Under the pieces are notes generated by a model. The model made no database searches. It saw nothing but the letters and a program-made list of their open reading frames with translations, and was not told the DNA's origin. Shown in pieces: positions 42,390-50,991 of a DNA stretch of 55,638 nt. Position numbers and translations under genes: made by a program. How positions within the stretch are numbered: position 1 is the first letter of the stretch; each line of letters begins with the position of its first letter. This stretch comes from Acholeplasmataceae bacterium (lineage in GTDB: Bacteria; Bacillota_I; Bacilli_A; Acholeplasmatales; Acholeplasmataceae): positions 1-55,638 of the forward strand of contig JAFGTQ010000045.1 of the NCBI GenBank assembly GCA_016934015.1, in the 5' to 3' direction.

Positions 42390-43322
42390 TTACCAAGGGA
42401 GTGGATCATCCTTGATATAGGACTCATAGATATCGATAAAGACTTGTTTCAATTCGTCTGATAGTTCATAATCTTGATAGTTAAGATGATCTGTCAATTG
42501 TTCAATAGTTCGAATACCTGGAATCACCACAGAAATTTCATCGAAGCTTTTAATAAAGCTCATCGCATATTTGGTTAAATCGCTTTTTGTAATCACAGAT
42601 TTTAAGCGTGAAACTAAAAATGCACGACGTTCAATGGTTTCATCGTCCCAACGCATCCGAATGCCTGAAAACTCTGAAAATTCATCATATTTTCCTGTTA
42701 GCCAACCAGAATCCAATGGAACTTTAGCAATAATATCAATATTTTTTTCATTAATTTTTTTAAAATGTGCAATAGGTTCTTGAAAAAAGATATTGAAAAT
42801 AATTTCTATGATGTCAAGATCAAGATGTTCAAGTACCAATTCCATTTCTTCTCCTGTATCGATACTTACACCAAAATAACGAATCAGTCCTTCTTCTTTC
42901 AATTTTTTAAGTTCTTGAATATGATTCGTGTGACCTTCCAAAATATCCCATGGTGGATTATGTAAGATGAGGGCATCTAAATAATCGGTTTGAAGTCTTT
43001 CTAAACTGCTATAAATTTGTTCTCTCAATGAAAAAACACTGAAATCTGTTTCACCATCAGCTGTATGTCCATATTTAGTTGCAATAAAAATATCTTCACG
43101 ATGATTTTCAATCGCCATACCGATGATTGATTCGCTCATCCCCGAAGCATAACCTGGAGCAGTGTCAAAAAAATTGACACCTTCTGCAATTGCTTTTTTA
43201 ACGAGTTCCACACCTTCATCTTGTGACATATGTCCCCAAAATTCTGTGTTTCCAAGTTGCCAACTACCAAATCCTAAACGATTAACGGGTTTTTTCGACT
43301 TCGTTTCAATACGCTTTGCCAT
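42390..43322 (-). CDS. Aldo/keto reductase
   Basis: 310 residues of the AKR TIM-barrel family. Catalytic residues are visible: Asp in FFDTAPGY, Tyr in the same motif, Lys in IATKYG and His in LILHNPPWD. The NADPH-binding C-terminal part has SVVIPGIRTIEQL. Substrates of this group (YajO/IolS-like) are broad aldehydes or ketones. GGAGG precedes the ATG. It is monocistronic and divergent from the esterase. Confidence 0.9.
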   Translation of the reverse strand: MAKRIETKSKKPVNRLGFGSWQLGNTEFWGHMSQDEGVELVKKAIAEGVNFFDTAPGYASGMSESIIGMAIENHREDIFIATKYGHTADGETDFSVFSLREQIYSSLERLQTDYLDALILHNPPWDILEGHTNHIQELKKLKEEGLIRYFGVSIDTGEEMELVLEHLDLDIIEIIFNIFFQEPIAHFKKINEKNIDIIAKVPLDSGWLTGKYDEFSEFSGIRMRWDDETIERRAFLVSRLKSVITKSDLTKYAMSFIKSFDEISVVIPGIRTIEQLTDHLNYQDYELSDELKQVFIDIYESYIKDDPLPW

Positions 43323-43417
43323 AGATACCTCCTATGTTCTCTTATATTCTATCATATTTATTGATGCAAAATCACAAATTTAGCGTATGATAGATTATAA
43401 GTTGAGGTGAATGAATT

Positions 43418-44209
43418 ATGCATGAATTAATTATCATAAAAAAATATTCAAATCTATTAGATAAAGAGATGACGATTCGTATTTTAGTTCCTAAAAATGT
43501 TCAACAATTAAAAAAAACATTTCCAGTGTTATACATGCACGATGGACAAAACTTATTTGAAGATCAAACTGCAACATATGGCTTTAGTTGGCAAATTCAA
43601 ACCACCATGGATAACATGGTATCCAAACGAACGATCAAAGACATGATCATCGTGGGTATTGATAGTGATGAAGATCGCTTGAACATGTATTCGCCTTGGA
43701 AAAATAATCCTAAGTATACCAGCAAATTAAATCAAACCTATGGAGGTAAAGGTGACCTTTACATCGATTGGTTGGTTTCAGAACTTAAACCTTGGATTGA
43801 TCAAACTTATCCGACAAAAAAAGAGAAAATCCATACTTATATTGCCGGATCCTCGATGGGAAGTTACATCTCACTTTATGCAATGTGCAAATACCCCGAT
43901 GTGTTTAGTAGTGCTGGTCTCTTTTCTACATCACTTTGGTTTCACGAAAATCCAATGATTGATTATTTAAGATCCTCATTTTTATCTGCAAGCCATCGCG
44001 TATTTATCAGTGTTGGAACCATGGAAGCCAACCCTGACCCCAATGATTCATCTAATGCTTCTTATATCCAAGGATCTAAAAAAATAGCATCGATTTTATC
44101 AGATTTAGGTGTAAAACATATCAAATTGGTGATTGTCAATGAAAAACACCACGAACAAGCGTGGAGTCATCAGTTTATTGATTTCTTAAATTATTTAAAT
44201 CAGCGTTGA
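43418..44209 (+). CDS. Putative esterase (esterase D / enterochelin-esterase-like fold)
   Basis: 263 residues. LYMHDGQNLFED gives the strand and oxyanion region, and the nucleophile elbow is AGSSMGSY. The acid is probably in GTMEANPDPND and His in HEQAWSHQF. It resembles esterase-family hydrolases acting on carbohydrate or siderophore esters. There is no signal peptide. The ATG at 43418 follows GAGGTG at eight bases; an ATG at 43411 is out of frame. It overlaps the convergent esterase gene by 15 bases. Confidence 0.85.
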   Translation: MHELIIIKKYSNLLDKEMTIRILVPKNVQQLKKTFPVLYMHDGQNLFEDQTATYGFSWQIQTTMDNMVSKRTIKDMIIVGIDSDEDRLNMYSPWKNNPKYTSKLNQTYGGKGDLYIDWLVSELKPWIDQTYPTKKEKIHTYIAGSSMGSYISLYAMCKYPDVFSSAGLFSTSLWFHENPMIDYLRSSFLSASHRVFISVGTMEANPDPNDSSNASYIQGSKKIASILSDLGVKHIKLVIVNEKHHEQAWSHQFIDFLNYLNQR

Positions 44210-44959
44210 ATCGAAAAGCCACGAGATGGCTTTTTCTATATAATCATCCCAAAATGCCCATGTATGAGCACCTGATGAAGTTTCATAATAGACATCAAAA
44301 CCTTGTTCAGCTAAAAAATTATAGAAGTCCTCATTATCTTGGTATAAAAAGTCTTCTGTTCCACATGCCATATAAAATTGTGGATGATTTTTTAGTTTAA
44401 CTAGTTTGCTAAATAAATGATATAGATCATGTTTTTTATAAGAAGTTTCATCATGGCCAAACACTGCACTGAAATAATCTTTATGATCTTCTTTTCTTGA
44501 AATATCTCGAATGGTGATGATGTTCACCGAACCAGATAATGATATCGCTTTTGAAAATTTCTGTGGTCTTTTAGCTGCAATCTTAAATGCGCCATACCCA
44601 CCCATCGATAATCCAGCGATATATCGATCTTCTCTTTTCTTTGATAGTGGAAACATCGATTCCATGATGTGTGGTAATTCATCTGCAACATAAGTAAAAT
44701 AGTCTAATCCATTTTCCATATTTGCATAATATCCGTTGTTCACTTCTGGCATAATGACAGCCATTCTTCGATCTTCGACATAGCGTTCAATGGAGGAATA
44801 ACGTATCCAATCTTTATGATTCCCATGATAACCATGGAGGAGATAAAGTGTCTTAATTTTTTCATTTCGTTTGACATCTTGTGGCATAATGACTGATACT
44901 GACGTTTGCATCATTAAAGCTTTTGAATAAATCTCACATTGTATAAGTGCTGTTCCCAT
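44195..44959 (-). CDS. Esterase family protein (tributyrin-esterase EstA-like)
   Basis: 254 residues. LYLLHGYHGNHKDW, nucleophile elbow AGLSMGGYGAF and the terminal His in GAHTWAFWDDYI match the EstA/FrmB esterase family. It should hydrolyse short-chain acyl or S-formyl esters in the cytoplasm. It is the last gene of the NYN-DUF3137-GGDEF-esterase operon, three bases after the GGDEF gene. It is only distantly similar to the convergent esterase at 43418. Confidence 0.87.
   Translation of the reverse strand: MGTALIQCEIYSKALMMQTSVSVIMPQDVKRNEKIKTLYLLHGYHGNHKDWIRYSSIERYVEDRRMAVIMPEVNNGYYANMENGLDYFTYVADELPHIMESMFPLSKKREDRYIAGLSMGGYGAFKIAAKRPQKFSKAISLSGSVNIITIRDISRKEDHKDYFSAVFGHDETSYKKHDLYHLFSKLVKLKNHPQFYMACGTEDFLYQDNEDFYNFLAEQGFDVYYETSSGAHTWAFWDDYIEKAISWLFDSTLI
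44213..44236 (+). terminator. Terminator of the plus-strand esterase, inside the opposing gene
   Basis: GAAAAGCCA, loop CGAGA and TGGCTTTTTC form the stem four bases after the plus-strand TGA. The hairpin lies within the last codons of the convergent minus-strand esterase gene. Confidence 0.7.
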
Positions 44960-44962
44960 GAT

Positions 44963-45937
44963 TTATACCTCCACCACTTGATTTTTCCCTTCTCTTTTGG
45001 CTTGATATAAAGCCTCATCTGCGCGCTTAATCCATTCATTGATCGATTCTTCTTGTTTCATAGCACAACCAATACTAATCGTGATATTTAAATCTTTCTT
45101 TTTAAAATGTTGACATATTGATTTTCTAATATTTTCTAAAATTACTTTTGATTCATCAATCGTTTTTCCAATGAAAACCATTAAGAATTCTTCACCACCA
45201 TATCGACCAACAAAATCATGATGCTTCGTGTATTCCATTAATATATCTGCCGTTTCTCTTAACACATCATCACCAACTAAATGTCCATAAGTATCGTTGA
45301 TTTTCTTGAAATCATCTAAATCCATCATCGCCAATGTCATGACTTTTTGATCATGATTTTCATGGATTTCATGAAGCTTATCATAGATAGCACGGTGATT
45401 TAAAAGCTTTGTTAAAGCGTCAGTAGAAGAAAGTTTTTCTAACGTTTTATTCATGCGTTCAAGTTCTTGTAAAGCTAAACGTCGTTCGGTAATATCAAAT
45501 ACAATACCTGCAAGAAATAATGGTTTACCTTGAGAATCTCGCTTCGTTACTTTGCCGATATCATGATAATATTTATAATCGCCATTTTTAGCTTGAATGC
45601 GGTATTCAACATCATAAGCATTAATCTTACCATATAAGTGATCACGCATATTTTGCATGACATAATCATAATCATCTTTATGAATACGTTCTGTGAAAAA
45701 CTGAAATCCGACAGGTAAAGGTACTTCGTTGATATCATAACCGAGTGCTTGTACTTTTAAATCGTTAAATGTCACAACATTTGTTACATAATCCCAATAC
45801 CAATTCCCTAAATGACCAGCCCAAGCGTAATCTAATTTGATTTCTTGGTCTTTTTCATCCATTAGTGTCTCATTAAGTCTTTTGAGTCGCTCAATTTCTT
45901 GAATTAAGTCCTCTTTTTTCCATGATTGATAAGACAT
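44963..45937 (-). CDS. PAS-domain diguanylate cyclase (GGDEF)
   Basis: 324 residues: a coiled-coil-prone N-terminus (1-40), a PAS/PAC sensor domain (about 40-150, ending GIVFDITERR), a linker helix and a GGDEF domain from STDALTKLLNHRA. The active-site motif is intact as GRYGGEEF. It should make cyclic di-GMP from GTP. No membrane segment is present. It belongs to an operon with a DUF3137 protein and the NYN protein. The ligand of the PAS domain is unknown. Confidence 0.93.
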   Translation of the reverse strand: MSYQSWKKEDLIQEIERLKRLNETLMDEKDQEIKLDYAWAGHLGNWYWDYVTNVVTFNDLKVQALGYDINEVPLPVGFQFFTERIHKDDYDYVMQNMRDHLYGKINAYDVEYRIQAKNGDYKYYHDIGKVTKRDSQGKPLFLAGIVFDITERRLALQELERMNKTLEKLSSTDALTKLLNHRAIYDKLHEIHENHDQKVMTLAMMDLDDFKKINDTYGHLVGDDVLRETADILMEYTKHHDFVGRYGGEEFLMVFIGKTIDESKVILENIRKSICQHFKKKDLNITISIGCAMKQEESINEWIKRADEALYQAKREGKNQVVEV

Positions 45938-45946
45938 AAATTCCTC

Positions 45947-46771
45947 CTAATTTGTGATAAGATCAATTAAATCTTCAATGAGTTTTATCTCTTGTTTAAT
46001 TTCTTTAAAGAAATGATCATCAATGGCTTTAAACATTTTTAAATCAAACGCATCTTTTCTTGTGTCAATCGCAATATAAACTTTATTATCTTTGAACCCA
46101 TAAAATACTCTTTTATGAATTTCATGGAATTCTAAAAGCTTTTCAATAAATCTTGGCTTAAGTAGGTAAAAACCTGAGTGTTGGTCTTTCGAAAAAACAT
46201 CAAACTTTTTGTTAAAAACAATCGATTCGACATCAATTAACTCAAGTCCTCGACCTAAACTCATGCGATATAGAAAATTAGGAAATATATAAACATCGTT
46301 TTCAAATTTCTTTTCAAACTCGATTTCAAAAAATCTTCCTTGAAAAACAGTAACTACCGTTGTCGTTTTACCGTTACTTCGAACATCTTGAAGATGAACA
46401 TCTGCGGATATGAATCGTTTATTTTTTATTCTGCCTTCTAAATAATCTTCACTACCAAAACGATCTTCTTTTTTTAGAATGCCTGAACCATAAACAAACT
46501 CTTTGCTTAATCCTTCTTTTGGTAAAAAAACAGCCTGATCAACGAGTTTCTCAATTTCGGGTTGAATGAAGTTCTCTTTAAATTCAACACTGAGTTTTTT
46601 AAACTTCAATTGGCTAATAATGAACATCGGAACAGGAATAATCAATAAAATCATAGCAATCGGATTTTGGAAGATAAAAACAAAAATAAATGATGAAAGA
46701 AAAAGTACACCAGCAATTACAGTGATTGTTTCATACAGTTTCATTTTCTTTTCGATCATTTGACGTTCCAT
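45947..46771 (-). CDS. DUF3137 membrane protein
   Basis: 274 residues: two close membrane helices near 15-50 and a cytoplasmic domain. The beta-rich segment TTVVTVFQGRFFEIEF is a hallmark of DUF3137. Function unknown. AGAGGG precedes the ATG. It lies between the NYN and GGDEF genes with nine-base gaps on both sides. Confidence 0.78.
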   Translation of the reverse strand: MERQMIEKKMKLYETITVIAGVLFLSSFIFVFIFQNPIAMILLIIPVPMFIISQLKFKKLSVEFKENFIQPEIEKLVDQAVFLPKEGLSKEFVYGSGILKKEDRFGSEDYLEGRIKNKRFISADVHLQDVRSNGKTTTVVTVFQGRFFEIEFEKKFENDVYIFPNFLYRMSLGRGLELIDVESIVFNKKFDVFSKDQHSGFYLLKPRFIEKLLEFHEIHKRVFYGFKDNKVYIAIDTRKDAFDLKMFKAIDDHFFKEIKQEIKLIEDLIDLITN

Positions 46772-46780
46772 AGATGCCCT

Positions 46781-47683
46781 CTATATTATTTTTGCAGCAT
46801 TATTCTTTACAACTACACCATCGATACTTCCAACTAAAAGGCTAAATCGTGTAAATCCTAGTTCTTGATAATCGAAACTTTTATATTTCTTCTCTAGTTC
46901 TTGTTTAATACGGGTTAAAATCATTTCTTTACTTTTGTTTTTAGAAATAATTGCAATAATTGCCGCATGAATATCTTTAATCGATGTCGTCGTGACAAGT
47001 GTGACGTAACTGGTTGTTTTTTCTAAAGATAAACTCAAACCATCAATCGTATTCACGAGACTTGATAAACTTTTAGCTCCATATTTTCTAGGATCAAAAT
47101 CAGAGAAACGGTTAACCAAGATGTCACCTAAACGTGACAATTGGATCTTATTATCAACACCATTTTCAATGACAATATTTTTAATCATCCCACCAATTTC
47201 TTGTTTCGATGATTTGATGGGTTTGATTTCTTCCTCTTCGTCTTCTTCGTCTAAGTATTCAAAGTACTTAAACTCATTGCATGACGAACGAAACGCTGGT
47301 GTGACTTTTTTTTCGTTTCCAACACCTATGACGTGCATGCCGCCTTCTCTTAATTTAACTGCAAGCGGAGTGAAGTCACTATCGCTTGTTACTAAGAAAA
47401 AAGCATTTACTTTTTCTTGATACATCATTTCTTGAGCATCAAGAGCCATAGCCATATCGGCAGCATTCTTCCCAATAGCTACGTTATACTGATGAACTGG
47501 CTTTATTGCATGATCAGTCGCTGTTTTATGCCATTCCTTCGATAAATTATTAATATCTCCATAAAATCTTGCGATAACAATTTTGCCATATTTAGCAATT
47601 TCATTCATAACAGGTTTAATATATTTAGGTGAAACATTCTCAGAATCAATCATTAGTGCAATTTTATATCCGTTATTATCCAT
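46781..47683 (-). CDS. NYN-domain ribonuclease-like protein with two OST-HTH domains
   Basis: 300 residues. The N-terminal PIN-like NYN domain has the acidic residues Asp13 (MIDSENV), Asp76 (NAADMAMALD) and Asp101/Asp103 (TSDSDF), the expected metal-binding set. An acidic linker follows (DEEDEEEEI), then two OST-HTH/LOTUS-type units at about 162-232 and 236-300, which bind RNA in other systems. The combination predicts an RNA-targeting nuclease. It heads the four-gene operon with AAGGAAG before the ATG. Targets are unknown. Confidence 0.85.
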   Translation of the reverse strand: MDNNGYKIALMIDSENVSPKYIKPVMNEIAKYGKIVIARFYGDINNLSKEWHKTATDHAIKPVHQYNVAIGKNAADMAMALDAQEMMYQEKVNAFFLVTSDSDFTPLAVKLREGGMHVIGVGNEKKVTPAFRSSCNEFKYFEYLDEEDEEEEIKPIKSSKQEIGGMIKNIVIENGVDNKIQLSRLGDILVNRFSDFDPRKYGAKSLSSLVNTIDGLSLSLEKTTSYVTLVTTTSIKDIHAAIIAIISKNKSKEMILTRIKQELEKKYKSFDYQELGFTRFSLLVGSIDGVVVKNNAAKII

Positions 47684-47807
47684 AATACTTCCTTTCTATT
47701 CATCCTTTTATACATCGTGTATTCTATGCTTATTATACCTCATAAATGACATATTATACGAAAAACTGGGTGAAACATCAAAACAAAAGATGAAAATAAA
47801 TAAAAAA

Positions 47808-47830
47808 AGATGCTTTCACTAAAAAGCATC
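47808..47830 (-). terminator. Terminator of tRNA-Cys
   Basis: On the minus strand AGATGCTTT, loop and AAAGCATCT form a 9-bp stem followed by T6, 14 bases after the encoded CCA. Confidence 0.82.
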
Positions 47831-47843
47831 TCTGCACATTTAA

Positions 47844-47918
47844 TTGGAGGCCTCAAACGGATTTGAACCGATGATCAGGCAGTTGCAGTGCCTTGCCTTA
47901 CCACTTGGCTATGAGGCC
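47844..47918 (-). tRNA. tRNA-Cys (GCA anticodon)
   Basis: The minus strand folds as a 75-nt tRNA including an encoded CCA. The acceptor stem is GGCCTCA with TGAGGCC, the discriminator is U73 as in Cys tRNAs, the anticodon loop is CTGCAAC with GCA, and the T loop is GTTCAAATC. It has its own promoter and terminator. Confidence 0.96.
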
Positions 47919-47934
47919 ACAAACGTGCTCTATA

Positions 47935-47964
47935 ATTATAACTTTTTAAAGGGGTAAATGTCAA
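47935..47964 (-). promoter_or_regulatory. Sigma-A promoter of tRNA-Cys
   Basis: Minus-strand TTGACA (47959-47964), 18-base spacer, TATAAT (47935-47940). Transcription would start about ten bases before the mature 5' end. Confidence 0.75.
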
Positions 47965-48068
47965 TCAAAATTCGATGTTTAAATCTCAAACCATTTTTGG
48001 AGTTTCAAAAAATTATGGTTTAAGACTTCTGCATTTATGAGATGATTTAATGATGTTATTTTTAAGTT

Positions 48069-48095
48069 TTAGCACTTAATTGTTGACAGTGCTAA
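48069..48095. promoter_or_regulatory. CIRCE element (HrcA operator) before clpB
   Basis: TTAGCACTT, nine bases and CAGTGCTAA match the CIRCE consensus TTAGCACTC-N9-GAGTGCTAA with one change per arm. The element overlaps the -35 of the clpB promoter, so HrcA would repress clpB until heat stress. Confidence 0.88.
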
Positions 48096-48111
48096 ATTGA
48101 TGGTTTATAAT
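48083..48111 (+). promoter_or_regulatory. Sigma-A promoter of clpB
   Basis: TTGACA at 48083-48088, a 17-base spacer, and TATAAT at 48106-48111. Both hexamers are perfect and the -35 lies inside the CIRCE element. Confidence 0.85.
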
Positions 48112-48156
48112 GATATTGGCAGTTGATAGAATAGACTGCTAAGTCAGGAGGATATG

Positions 48157-50298
48157 ATGAACTTTACACAAATGGATGACTATACTAAAGACCCAAACGT
48201 TTTAGATAAATTTGGTCGAAATATTGTAGAAGCTGTAAAACAAGGCAAAATTGATCCAGTCATAGGTCGTGAAGATGAAATTAGACGCGTCATCAAAATA
48301 TTATCTCGTAAAACCAAGAACAATCCTGTATTGATCGGTGAACCAGGTGTCGGTAAAACTGCGATTGTTGAGGGTTTAGCACGTAGAATTGTTGATAAAG
48401 ATGTTCCGTTAGGATTACAAAATAAAATTATTTATGAACTTGATCTAGCAGCTTTAGTTGCTGGCGCTAAGTTTCGCGGTGAATTTGAAGAACGCTTAAA
48501 AGCTGTATTAAACAAAATTAAAGAATCAAATGGGGAAATCATTCTTTTTATTGATGAATTGCACAATATTGTAGGTGCAGGTCGTGCAGATGGATCCATG
48601 GACACATCAAACATGCTTAAACCGATGTTAGCTCGTGGTGAATTACATTGCGTTGGTGCAACAACACTGAATGAATATCGTAAATACATCGAAAAAGATA
48701 GTGCCCTAGAAAGAAGATTCCAAAAAGTATTGATTGAGGAACCAACCGTTGAAGATACGATTAGTATTTTACGCGGACTAAAATCTCGATTTGAAGCTCA
48801 TCATGGTGTGCACATCTCTGATCCAGCCATCATCCAAGCTGCTACATTATCAAATCGTTATATTTCAGATCGATTCTTGCCAGATAAAGCAATCGACTTA
48901 ATCGATGAAGCTTGTGCTTCTATTCGAATGGAAATCGATTCAATGCCAGTTGAATTAGATGATGTGCATCGAAAGATGATGCAATTAGAAATTGAAAAAA
49001 CTGCATTAGAAAAAGAGACGGATCCAGTATCAAAAGAACGTCTAGTAAAGATTAGGAAAGATATCGAATCCTATAAAAAAGTTGAAAAAGATTTGAGAAC
49101 ACAATGGGAACATGAAAAATCACTCATCAATGAAATAAAACAAAAAAAGAGCACCTTAGAAGATTTACGAACTGAACTTCAAAATGCATTTAATGCGAGT
49201 AATTATCAAAAAGCTGCCGAATTACAGTACAGTAAAATCCCAGCATTAGAAAAACAAATCCAGGAGATGACTTTAGAAAGTCAAAAAGATGGACGTTTAT
49301 TAACAGAAATTGTGACAGAAGAAAGTATAGCAGACATCGTCTCGAAATGGACTATGATTCCAGTTACGAAACTGATGAGTGGCGATAAAGAAAAACTACT
49401 TCATCTCGAAGAAACATTAAAGCGTCGTGTCATTGGTCAAGATCATGCCTTAAGGTTAATCAGTGATGCCATTATTAGACAACGAGCCGGTATAAAAGAT
49501 GAAAATAGACCAATTGGTTCCTTCCTCTTCTTAGGGCCGACTGGTGTTGGTAAAACTGAAGTTGCTAGATCTTTAGCCGAAGCATTATTTGATAGTGAAC
49601 ATCAAATTGTTCGAATTGATATGAGTGAATATATGGAAGCACATAGTGTCTCTCGTTTAATTGGTTCACCTCCGGGATATGTAGGATATGATGAAGGCGG
49701 TCAATTAACAGAGGCTGTTCGCCGTAAACCTTATTCGATTGTTTTATTTGATGAAATTGAAAAAGCACATCCAGAAGTATTTAATGTTTTACTCCAAATA
49801 CTAGACGATGGACGATTAACAGATAATCAAGGGAGAACGGTTGATTTTAAAAATACCATTATCATCTTGACATCAAATATAGGCAGTGAATATTTATTAA
49901 GCTATGAAAAATCAGCTCAAGATGATGTAATGAAACTCGTTAAATCAACATTTAAACCAGAATTCATCAACCGCATTGATGAAATCATCATTTTTAATGC
50001 TTTAAATCTCAAAGTTCAAATTGAAATTGCTCATAAGATGTTAATGGATTTTCAAGAACGATTACTCGAAAAGAATATTCACATAACGTTTGGTGAACAA
50101 ATCGAAAAATTTGTTATCCAAAAAGGTTTCAATGATGAATATGGTGCAAGACCTTTAAAACGTTTTATTCAACGGCAAATTGAAACGTTTGTTGCAACCA
50201 AAATGATTGATGGTTCAATCATACCTGGTATATCTTACGAACTAATGGTTGAAGACGAACAACTAAAACTTACGTCTAATGAAAAAGGCTCAAACTAG
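48157..50298 (+). CDS. clpB: ATP-dependent disaggregase ClpB, N-domain-less form
   Basis: About 713 residues, against roughly 860 for a full ClpB. It starts directly at the first AAA domain ([12 protein letters not shown], Walker A GEPGVGKT, Walker [10 protein letters not shown]). A full ClpB-type coiled-coil M domain follows (about 270-400), then the second AAA domain (Walker [10 protein letters not shown], Walker [15 protein letters not shown]). There is no ClpP-binding loop, so it should refold aggregates with DnaK rather than feed a protease. The missing N domain is usual in Mollicute ClpB. The ATG at 48157 is five bases from GGAGG; 48154 is also possible. Confidence 0.95.
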   Translation: MNFTQMDDYTKDPNVLDKFGRNIVEAVKQGKIDPVIGREDEIRRVIKILSRKTKNNPVLIGEPGVGKTAIVEGLARRIVDKDVPLGLQNKIIYELDLAALVAGAKFRGEFEERLKAVLNKIKESNGEIILFIDELHNIVGAGRADGSMDTSNMLKPMLARGELHCVGATTLNEYRKYIEKDSALERRFQKVLIEEPTVEDTISILRGLKSRFEAHHGVHISDPAIIQAATLSNRYISDRFLPDKAIDLIDEACASIRMEIDSMPVELDDVHRKMMQLEIEKTALEKETDPVSKERLVKIRKDIESYKKVEKDLRTQWEHEKSLINEIKQKKSTLEDLRTELQNAFNASNYQKAAELQYSKIPALEKQIQEMTLESQKDGRLLTEIVTEESIADIVSKWTMIPVTKLMSGDKEKLLHLEETLKRRVIGQDHALRLISDAIIRQRAGIKDENRPIGSFLFLGPTGVGKTEVARSLAEALFDSEHQIVRIDMSEYMEAHSVSRLIGSPPGYVGYDEGGQLTEAVRRKPYSIVLFDEIEKAHPEVFNVLLQILDDGRLTDNQGRTVDFKNTIIILTSNIGSEYLLSYEKSAQDDVMKLVKSTFKPEFINRIDEIIIFNALNLKVQIEIAHKMLMDFQERLLEKNIHITFGEQIEKFVIQKGFNDEYGARPLKRFIQRQIETFVATKMIDGSIIPGISYELMVEDEQLKLTSNEKGSN

Positions 50299-50308
50299 AG
50301 CCTTTTTT
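50284..50308. terminator. Bidirectional terminator covering both converging stop codons
   Basis: AAAGGCTC, a 6-base loop and GAGCCTTT form the stem followed by T3 more. The clpB stop and the stop of the convergent methyltransferase both lie inside it. Confidence 0.8.
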
Positions 50309-50990
50309 GTACTTTAACATATAAATAATAATCATGTTCCAAATCATAAGGCTTTTCACTTAAGGATCCAAAACAATTAACTTTTAACTTATGAGTCTCC
50401 TCAAGTTTTAAAAAGTCATTCATTTGATATGGATAGAGAAATGTCATTCCTTCTTTTATACATTCTTGAGTTTCAAGTCGTGTATGAAATTCTATTTTTT
50501 GATCTAAAAACACATAATATCTGAAAAATTTAAAGTCTTCTTTTATAATCGGTTTCAGTTCACTCTTTTTTTGTTTTAGGATAGCATCATAATTTAAGAG
50601 CTGAATCCAAAATACACCATCATTCGAGAGCTTCGTTTCAATTGATCTAAAGAATTGATTAAATTCTTTCGGTTTAAGATGTGGTAGCGTATTTCCAAAA
50701 CATGTAATCAAATCGAAAGTTTTTAAATCCTCTAGATCCAACATATTTTTGACTTTAAAATCGATAGTTGGAAACTTTGATTGAGCAATTTCAATCATAT
50801 CAGAATCTAAATCTATCCCTAAAACATCAATATGATAGTCTTTAATGACTTTTGTTAATCGTCCAGTTCCACATCCAATATCGAGTGCATGACGATACAA
50901 TCGATTGAAAATTGGGTTAAATAACTCTGGATTAAAATCGAAGATGCGATCATAATATACTGCAAATAATTGATACATTGATAAATTCAT
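50295..50990 (-). CDS. Class I SAM-dependent methyltransferase
   Basis: About 231 residues. [17 protein letters not shown] begins a typical methyltransferase; SAM-binding motifs are [23 protein letters not shown] and [12 protein letters not shown]. The substrate is unknown; small metabolites are usual for this group. The ATG at 50990 comes one base after the S9 peptidase stop without a clear Shine-Dalgarno, so it depends on translational coupling. A TTG at 51008 would also be in frame. Confidence 0.85.
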   Translation of the reverse strand: MNLSMYQLFAVYYDRIFDFNPELFNPIFNRLYRHALDIGCGTGRLTKVIKDYHIDVLGIDLDSDMIEIAQSKFPTIDFKVKNMLDLEDLKTFDLITCFGNTLPHLKPKEFNQFFRSIETKLSNDGVFWIQLLNYDAILKQKKSELKPIIKEDFKFFRYYVFLDQKIEFHTRLETQECIKEGMTFLYPYQMNDFLKLEETHKLKVNCFGSLSEKPYDLEHDYYLYVKVQKRL

Positions 50991-50991
50991 T

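Noticed and set aside
43418-44959. The two converging esterases as an inverted duplication
   Set aside because: Both have an alpha/beta-hydrolase fold with a GxSMG elbow, but the rest of the sequences do not align closely; they are different esterase subfamilies.
48157-50298. clpB as a truncated or broken gene
   Set aside because: Both AAA modules and the M domain are complete and the start has a good Shine-Dalgarno and promoter; the short form is normal in Mollicutes.
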